NCBI GenBank assembly: GCA_007136375.1 | Contig: SLHB01000482.1 | Coordinates: 1 to 11,276 of the forward strand | Direction: 5' to 3' | Source: Candidatus Hydrogenedentota bacterium | Lineage (GTDB): Bacteria; Hydrogenedentota; Hydrogenedentia; Hydrogenedentales; SLHB01 | Length of the DNA stretch: 11,276 bases | Shown: positions 6,305-11,276 of the stretch, one piece after another | Position numbering within the stretch: position 1 is the stretch's first letter | How the letters are laid out: each line of letters starts with the position of its first letter | Notes under the pieces: model-generated | The model's database searches: none | The model's input: only the letters and a program-made list of their open reading frames with translations | Told to the model about the DNA's origin: nothing | Program-made: the position numbers and the translations under genes

Positions 6305-6333
6305 ATTATAAAGCGCTAGCTTAATTAAGTCAA
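6305..6333 (-). promoter_or_regulatory. Sigma70 promoter of the arsR-SRPBCC operon
   Basis: On the minus strand, TTGACT (6333-6328) and TATAAT (6310-6305) are separated by exactly 17 bp. The -10 is perfect and the -35 matches five of six bases. The expected start of transcription, about 7 nt after the -10, coincides with the A of the repressor's ATG at 6298. This is the strongest promoter match in the window. Confidence 0.8.
6320..6329. promoter_or_regulatory. Candidate ArsR operator palindrome
   Basis: CTTAATTAAG is a perfect 10-bp palindrome, AT-rich within GC-rich DNA. It lies in the spacer and overlaps the -35 box of the promoter just described. Binding of a dimeric ArsR-type repressor here would block RNA polymerase. 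In addition, the 9-mer ATAAAGCGC occurs at 6308-6316 and again at 6341-6349, flanking the palindrome. Confidence 0.5.
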
Positions 6334-6465
6334 GCCGAAAATAAAGCGCCCGGCGTCATGCCGCCGCCGGAACATGGGCCGTGGAATCGGGCGCGGAATC
6401 CCACATTTCGGAGGGGATTGCGGCGCACTATGGGCCGGATTCGGGGCCAATTCGACGGAAAGACC

Positions 6466-6494
6466 TTGACGCCCGGTCCGGCGGGCGCTAGGAT
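6466..6494 (+). promoter_or_regulatory. Sigma70 promoter of purE
   Basis: TTGACG at 6466-6471 and TAGGAT at 6489-6494 are spaced by exactly 17 bp. The expected start near 6501 leaves a 5' leader of about 80 nt before the purE ATG. No purine riboswitch or other leader structure was recognised in it. The stretch between this promoter and the divergent one at 6333 shows nothing else clear. Confidence 0.55.
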
Positions 6495-6583
6495 TGGCGC
6501 GCGAGCCCGGGAACGCGCCGGGCGCCGCGAACCCTTCCGCCTCCCGTGGCGCGCGCCACGCAACCGCAGACAAGGAGAACAAG

Positions 6584-7075
6584 ATGAGCGAAACGCCCCT
6601 GGTGTCCGTGATCATGGGCAGCAAGTCGGACTGGAGCGGCGTCATGGAGAAGTGCGCCGCCATCCTCCGTGAGTTCGGCGTCCCCTACGAATGCCGGGTG
6701 TTGTCGGCCCACCGCACGCCCGCGGAATTGGCGGAATACATCAAGGAGAAGGAGGCGCAAGGTGTCGAGGTCTACATTGGCGCGGCGGGCGGCGCGGCCC
6801 ATTTGCCGGGGGTCATCGCGGCGCACACGCTCCGGCCGGTGTTGGGCGTGCCCATCGAAAGCGCGTCGCTCAAGGGGCTGGACTCGCTCCTCAGCATCGC
6901 GCAGATGCCCGCCGGCATTCCCGTGGGAACCTTGGCCATTGGCGCGGCGGGCGCGGCCAACGCCGGTCTGCTCGCGGTGGCCATGCTGGCGAACCAGCGT
7001 CCGGATTTGCGCGACAAGCTGGCCCGGTACCGCAAGGAGCGCGCCGACAAGATTCTCGCCGAAACCCTCGAATAG
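6584..7075 (+). CDS. purE: 5-(carboxyamino)imidazole ribonucleotide mutase, PurE class I
   Basis: PurE converts N5-CAIR to CAIR in de novo purine synthesis, acting after PurK in most bacteria. The 163-residue length is typical. Signature motifs are IMGSKSDW (residues 10-17), LSAHRTP (40-46, catalytic H43, equivalent to E. coli H45), AGGAAHLPG in the middle, and the downstream SLLSIAQMPAGIPVGTLAIG and GAANAGLLA segments of the active-site region. The bacterial class I pattern indicates the N5-CAIR mutase rather than the animal class II carboxylase. AAGGAG at 6572-6577 sets the ATG at 6584; a longer in-frame start at 6494 lies on the promoter -10 and lacks a binding site. No purK follows; the next gene is convergent, with only 7 bp between the two stop codons. 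Confidence 0.97.
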   Translation: MSETPLVSVIMGSKSDWSGVMEKCAAILREFGVPYECRVLSAHRTPAELAEYIKEKEAQGVEVYIGAAGGAAHLPGVIAAHTLRPVLGVPIESASLKGLDSLLSIAQMPAGIPVGTLAIGAAGAANAGLLAVAMLANQRPDLRDKLARYRKERADKILAETLE

Positions 7076-7082
7076 CCGCTCC

Positions 7083-7982
7083 CTAGGCGGCGTCTCCGGA
7101 CCAGCCCCGGCGCACGGCGAAGGCCAAGATCGCCGCTGCCGCGACGAGGGCCGCCCAGAGTACAGCGGGGCCGTATCGTTCGGTCCAAGGCCGCGCGCGG
7201 GCGCCGTCTACGCGGACCCGCTCTCCTGCCTGGACGGCGGGCAAGTCCGGCTCGCGCAGCAAGGGCGCCGCGGCCCGGGCGAGGTCGTAGTCCGGCGCCT
7301 CCGCCGCGGGGTTGCCTCCGTAGAGGCGGTATTCCTGGCCGGGCGTATACTCGAAAACGAGGCGTCCCAGATCCGCGCGCCGTTTCACCGTTACGTCTGT
7401 CACGTCGAGGGGCGGATTGTCACCGTTGTCAATGCGGACTTCCAAAAACCGGAATCGGATCTTGAGGTCCGTGAACGCCGTCCGCTCCCGCGCTGAATCG
7501 CCGTTTTCCAACACGCGGTAGAGGCGCCCCCGGCGGATGGTGGCCCAGCCATCCTCCGCTCCGCCGCGGCCCAACAGTTGGGCGGGCCGGTGAAACAAGG
7601 CGTCCGCGATCTCGACGTCCAACGCTTGAACGGGGAGATTGCGCATTCCAAGATCGATGGCGACGCGCTGCTCCGGGCCATCCACGAACACTTCCCATTC
7701 CACGGTGGAGATCTCAATGAGTTCGCTGTTGTCCCGCGCCCCGGGAGCCTGGAGGACGTAGGGCGCCGCGCGCCCGTCCCCGTCGACGAGGCGCAGATCC
7801 CGAAGATCCGGCGCGGCGCCATCCACGATGGACGGCGTCAAGGGGAGCTGTACGAAAGCCCTTTCCTCAATGTCCGCATCCACGGGCCACATCCAGCGCC
7901 AGCCCTCGCCGAGCGGCGCCGCGAAGGCGCTTACCGCCAGCAGGGGACCCAGCAAGATCGCCGCCGTGCTAAGGTTTCTCAT
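7083..7982 (-). CDS. DUF3999-like exported protein with C-terminal membrane anchor
   Basis: A 299-residue protein with an N-terminal signal peptide (residues 1-21, MRNL then a hydrophobic core ending AFAA), a beta-rich extracytoplasmic domain, a single transmembrane helix at about 271-290 and a short basic tail (RRGW). The segment AFVQLPLTPSIVDGA with LRDLRLVDGDGRAAPYVL resembles the start of DUF3999 proteins, and the later EYRLYGGNP with DYDLA resembles their end. At 299 residues it looks shorter than the roughly 400-450 I recall for the family, so the middle may be reduced. The ATG at 7982 is chosen because it begins the signal peptide and follows a GAGG sequence. It overlaps the end of the DUF2339 gene by 14 nt, so the two are translated together. 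DUF2339 and DUF3999 genes are recurrent neighbours in bacteria; their function is unknown. Confidence 0.8.
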   Translation of the reverse strand: MRNLSTAAILLGPLLAVSAFAAPLGEGWRWMWPVDADIEERAFVQLPLTPSIVDGAAPDLRDLRLVDGDGRAAPYVLQAPGARDNSELIEISTVEWEVFVDGPEQRVAIDLGMRNLPVQALDVEIADALFHRPAQLLGRGGAEDGWATIRRGRLYRVLENGDSARERTAFTDLKIRFRFLEVRIDNGDNPPLDVTDVTVKRRADLGRLVFEYTPGQEYRLYGGNPAAEAPDYDLARAAAPLLREPDLPAVQAGERVRVDGARARPWTERYGPAVLWAALVAAAAILAFAVRRGWSGDAA

Positions 7983-10900
7983 GGCCCGCCTCGTTCGCCG
8001 CCGCGCCGAGCAACTTCTCGCTGTAGCGTTGATAAAGATAACCGGCGACCAGGAGGAGGAATCCGCTGCCGATGAATGACACGATCCGGTACACGCCGTC
8101 CAGGCCCGCCGTATCCCACACAACAGTCTTGGCCACGGCGAGGCCGAAGAGCGCAAAGCCCGCGTAGCGCCGGAGGGGGTAGTCTCTCACCAAGCCGCGC
8201 CAGGTGAGCGTCGCGCCCTGGATCGCCCAGAGGGCGCTGATCAGGCCGTTGCCCATGTCCCGGTCGATTAGCGCGGTGGCGCCAGCCCACCGCAGGCTTT
8301 CCAGCGCGAGGAGGATGGCCAGACCGGCGTTGGCCGCGCCTTCCAGGAGTTGGAGGATTTCCCGGCTCGGGTTCCGCAGGAGCCGTATGGCGGCGAAGAA
8401 GGCCGCGATCACGGCAAGCCGGCTCCAGAAGACCCAGCTAACGCCCAGCCAAGGGCTGGCGCCCTCGTAATGCGTCACGCCTGCGGCAAACACGAGGCCC
8501 GCCACGGCGCAGGCCACTCCGGTCAGAGTCGCCGCGATTCGGCCCATGCGCCGGCTTGCCGCCGCCGTTGCAATGGCGATGACGGCCCAGAGCAAGCAGA
8601 GACTATTGAAGATGTACACGCTCCGGAGATCGGCGCTCAGGTCCGGCCGGTTGTACTGCCAGTGGTAGTACGTCTCGAAGCTCAGCAACAGGCATCCGGC
8701 CCCATAGGCCGTCACCAGAAGCGCGATCTTCCCGTCCTTGAGCCACGCCTCGGGGAGCGGGTCGCAGCGATGAATCAGCATTGCGCCCGCCGTGGCCGCG
8801 CCAATCACGGCCGCCCAACCCAGGAAGGACACGTTTAGAATTGGGCTGAACGCATCGTCCTGCAGCGGCAAACCGGCGCATGCGGCCAGCGCGGCGCCCA
8901 TGACGAGGGCGTGCGCGCTCCAAAGCCCCGCTTCCCTGCCCCGCGGCAGGCTGCGCCAAAGGGCCGCCAACCCATGGGCCGCCCAGGCCATGGCGATGAA
9001 GCTTGGCGCGTGGGCCTGGGCCACCGCCTCCGAAGCGCCTGTCCAACGGATACACTCCAAGGCCATCAAACACGCAAGCGTTCCGTGAGCGGCGCATTCC
9101 AACGTCTGCCGCGCAGGCCGGCCCGCACGATCCCACAGGATCCACAGGACCCCAGCCATCGCGGCCGGAACCGCGAGGCGGCTCCAGAAGGCCCAGCTAG
9201 CGCTCAGCCAAGGCGCGGCGCCCTCGTAAGCCGCCACGCCCGCGGCAAACACGAGGCCCAGAATGGCGCACGCGATCCATGCGAGCGGCGCCATCGATGG
9301 AACGCGCCTGGCGACAGTGAACGCCGTCGCTAAGGCGATGCCCGCCCACAGGATAGCCAGGCTGTTCACAATGAAGACCCGCTGCATCTCTGCGGCCAAA
9401 TCTCCCCGGTTCAACAGCCAGTGCGCCGCTGTTTCCGACGTGAGCGCGAAGCAAAGGAGGGCGTACCCCAGAAGTCCAGCGGCGATGGGGAGGCTATCGA
9501 ACGCGCCGCCCTCCGTTCGAAAGCGGACGGCAAGCCAAGCGCTGGCGGCGCAACCCGCGGCGACCATGGCCCAAGCGCCAAAGGCCGGATTCAACAACGG
9601 CCGAAACGCGTCCTCGTGGAGGAACCACACGGCCCAGAATCCGTGTTCACCGGGGGCGAGCGTTAGAACGAGTTGGTACGCCAATCCTCCCGCCGCCAGG
9701 GCCAGCGCGGCCATGGAAGACACGTTGCAGATGCGGTTCCCGTAACGCGCGCCCACGTAGGCCAGGACAATGCCCTGCACCGCCCAGCCGATGGCCACGC
9801 CGTACAACTCCAGTTGCAGGGGGACCGCCAGAGCGATGAGGAGCAGGCTCATCGCGAGGAGGCTCTGTCCCGTCAGCTTGTCCGTGGGAACCCGCTGGAC
9901 CCACAGGCGGTGCGCGCCGATCAACAGGGCCGCCTTCGCCAACACAATGAAGCCCAGGGCACGGGGGTAGTCCTGATATAGAAGCAGGTAATAGCTCAAC
10001 AGCCAGATGGCCGCGCCCACGCCGATGACGGCGAGGCCTTCGGCGCCCTCTGGCTTGCGTTGCGCCAAGCTATGCGCCAACGGCGCGCCCAGAAAGATGA
10101 GGTAGAAGACCGTGGTGAAGAGCAGAGCGGGGGCTAAATCCGCGGGCGTGTAGTGGACGCCGTACCAGGCGAAGTAGAGCAGCGCCGTTCCGCTCAAGGC
10201 CAAGCGGTTCGCCCACTGCCAGCGCCGGAACACGCTGACGCCAACGGCCACGCCGTTGAGAATCGTCACGTAGGTGAACAGCGCGTAGGGTTGGTTGCCC
10301 CCATCGGAGAATAGGAAGGGGGTGAGGAAACCGCCCGCGAGGCCGAGCAAGGCGATGCTCTGGGCGTTATGGATCACCGCCAAGAGGATGGCCGCCGCCG
10401 TTACCCCCACCGCGAGCACGGCCGCCGTTTCCAGGCCCACCAAATCGAATATGTGGTGGGCGAAGAAGACGCACAGATAGAAAACGCCGATCCCGCCGCC
10501 GGTGAGCGTCTGGAACAGCACGACATAGGGTTTGCGGCGGAAGTACTCGCCCGCGGCCACCATCGCCGCGCCCGCCATTGCCGTAAGCGCCAGCCGGCCC
10601 ACTGGGCCCAGGATCACTGTGTCATACATGTAGTGGAGCAGGAGGCCGAGGCCCACCAGAATCAACACCACGCCGGCGCGGGCCAGCCATTGCGTGCCCA
10701 GCATGTACTCCAGCGACGGCAGCTTGTCCCAAGGCGATCCGCCCCGGGTCGGCGCGGGCGCTTCGGGTCCCTTCGGCGTTTGGGGCGGCGCCGGCGCCGG
10801 AGCCGAGGGTTTCGTTGATCCGGAAGGGGGTCTCGCTTCCTTATAGACCGGCTGGGCCTCGCGCCGCTTCGCCGCCGCGGGAGGTGGCGGCGTCATGTCC

Positions 10901-11226
10901 GCGGACGGTCTGGGCGCGGGTGGCCGTACAGGCTTTGTCTCAACAGTCCGGGGCGCCGCTGGCTTGGCCTTGGCGGCCGGTTCTTTTTCCGCGGGCGGCT
11001 CGGCGGGACGGTCTTCCTTCTTGACGACGCCCGCCCGTTCCAGCGCTGTCCACAGCGCGTCGATATCGCGCTGCATCGCCGCCGCTTGCTGTTTGCGGTG
11101 GCTCACGGTCTTGGAGTAATGTCCCTCCAGCCGGTCAAGGCGAGCGCGTAGCGCGCTTAAGCGGCTGCCGAGCACCATAAAGCCAAGGGTGGCCAACAAG
11201 GCCAAGAGGAATAGAAACCCTAACAT
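7969..11226 (-). CDS. DUF2339 large polytopic membrane protein
   Basis: A 1085-residue integral membrane protein. Residues 1-20 form a membrane helix, 21-66 a basic coiled-coil-like stretch, and 67-165 a Pro/Ala/Lys-rich linker. Many hydrophobic helices follow from about 174 to the C-terminus. Family features include LEYMLGTQWLARAGVVLILVG (172-192), the GGFLTPFLFSDG motif (298-309) and the end block AKTVVWDTAGLDGVYRIVSFIGSGFLLLVAGYLYQRY starting near 1032. Two related modules of about 253 residues lie in tandem (about 537-788 and 789-1025). The gene starts at 11226 with GAGG about 6 nt upstream on the minus strand, and its end overlaps the DUF3999-like gene by 14 nt. The cellular role is unknown; a cell-envelope function with the partner is inference. 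Only 50 bp upstream are visible, with no clear promoter. Confidence 0.9.
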   Translation of the reverse strand: MLGFLFLLALLATLGFMVLGSRLSALRARLDRLEGHYSKTVSHRKQQAAAMQRDIDALWTALERAGVVKKEDRPAEPPAEKEPAAKAKPAAPRTVETKPVRPPAPRPSADMTPPPPAAAKRREAQPVYKEARPPSGSTKPSAPAPAPPQTPKGPEAPAPTRGGSPWDKLPSLEYMLGTQWLARAGVVLILVGLGLLLHYMYDTVILGPVGRLALTAMAGAAMVAAGEYFRRKPYVVLFQTLTGGGIGVFYLCVFFAHHIFDLVGLETAAVLAVGVTAAAILLAVIHNAQSIALLGLAGGFLTPFLFSDGGNQPYALFTYVTILNGVAVGVSVFRRWQWANRLALSGTALLYFAWYGVHYTPADLAPALLFTTVFYLIFLGAPLAHSLAQRKPEGAEGLAVIGVGAAIWLLSYYLLLYQDYPRALGFIVLAKAALLIGAHRLWVQRVPTDKLTGQSLLAMSLLLIALAVPLQLELYGVAIGWAVQGIVLAYVGARYGNRICNVSSMAALALAAGGLAYQLVLTLAPGEHGFWAVWFLHEDAFRPLLNPAFGAWAMVAAGCAASAWLAVRFRTEGGAFDSLPIAAGLLGYALLCFALTSETAAHWLLNRGDLAAEMQRVFIVNSLAILWAGIALATAFTVARRVPSMAPLAWIACAILGLVFAAGVAAYEGAAPWLSASWAFWSRLAVPAAMAGVLWILWDRAGRPARQTLECAAHGTLACLMALECIRWTGASEAVAQAHAPSFIAMAWAAHGLAALWRSLPRGREAGLWSAHALVMGAALAACAGLPLQDDAFSPILNVSFLGWAAVIGAATAGAMLIHRCDPLPEAWLKDGKIALLVTAYGAGCLLLSFETYYHWQYNRPDLSADLRSVYIFNSLCLLWAVIAIATAAASRRMGRIAATLTGVACAVAGLVFAAGVTHYEGASPWLGVSWVFWSRLAVIAAFFAAIRLLRNPSREILQLLEGAANAGLAILLALESLRWAGATALIDRDMGNGLISALWAIQGATLTWRGLVRDYPLRRYAGFALFGLAVAKTVVWDTAGLDGVYRIVSFIGSGFLLLVAGYLYQRYSEKLLGAAANEAGHEKP
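8422..9260 (-). repeat. Imperfect direct repeat inside the DUF2339 gene (period 759 bp)
   Basis: Bases 8422-8501 and 9181-9260 align without gaps with 69 of 80 identical, offset 759 bp, which is 253 codons. They encode the matching segments around LVFAAGVTHYEGASPWL (residue 911 on) and LVFAAGVAAYEGAAPWL (residue 658 on). Protein similarity extends well beyond this block through the surrounding helices, marking an in-frame intragenic duplication. Confidence 0.85.
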
Positions 11227-11276
11227 GGCGTCCTCACTTTCGGCGGGAACTCACCCCAGCGCGCCGGCGCTTTCCC

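Noticed and set aside
6501..6583. Possible purine riboswitch in the purE leader
   Set aside because: The leader is only about 80 nt, GC-rich, and shows none of the conserved junction or loop sequences of the purine aptamer.
7075..7091. Small hairpin over the convergent purE and DUF3999 stops as a terminator
   Set aside because: The stem is only 5 bp with a 7-nt loop and no T-run; too weak to annotate.
8422..9260. Repeat in the DUF2339 gene as a mobile element
   Set aside because: It stays in frame at 253-codon spacing, with similarity fading gradually, and has no terminal inverted repeats or transposase.
8204..11119. Plus-strand open frames within the DUF2339 region
   Set aside because: No recognisable domains, no convincing binding sites, and the minus-strand 1085-residue frame with coherent membrane helices explains the region.

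Overview
The window is about 11.3 kb of high-GC bacterial chromosome, densely coding, with strong AAGGAG-type ribosome binding sites and short intergenic gaps. No rRNA, tRNA, phage, insertion sequence or CRISPR was seen. The taxon cannot be fixed from this sequence. The style fits an uncultured Gram-negative environmental lineage (for example a Hydrogenedentota- or Planctomycetota-like bacterium), but that is a weak inference.

Region 1 (1-4479, + strand) is an arsenic-resistance operon entered partway. It holds the tail of an unidentified gene, an ACR3 arsenite efflux permease, a small YlbF-family protein ending in Gly-Cys-Cys, the metallochaperone ArsD, the two-domain ATPase ArsA, and a small thioredoxin-fold-like protein with one cysteine. 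All five complete genes have their own AAGGAG site and are 30-59 bp from the preceding gene. The known parts form a pump: ArsD delivers trivalent As/Sb to ArsA, and ArsA is expected to energise the ACR3 permease. The YlbF-like and thioredoxin-like genes are not standard ars components and are the most novel content here. No arsenic-type regulator or arsenate reductase is visible; they could lie upstream of the window.

Region 2 (4480-4936) holds a hairpin after the ars operon, then a stand-alone 95-residue coiled-coil gene with its own extended -10 promoter, closed by a strong GC-rich hairpin.

Region 3 (4937-6333, - strand) is a three-gene operon of translationally coupled genes: an ArsR-type repressor followed by two paralogous SRPBCC/AHSA1 lipocalin-like proteins. 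It reads from a near-consensus sigma70 promoter that overlaps a palindrome and appears to make a leaderless mRNA. The repressor lacks the arsenic-sensing cysteine motif, so this cassette is probably unrelated to the ars operon.

Region 4 (6466-7075, + strand) is purE of purine biosynthesis with a recognisable sigma70 promoter. Region 5 (7083-11226, - strand) is a two-gene membrane module: a 1085-residue DUF2339 polytopic protein with an internal duplication of about 253 residues, overlapping by 14 nt a DUF3999-like exported, C-terminally anchored protein. Its role is unknown.
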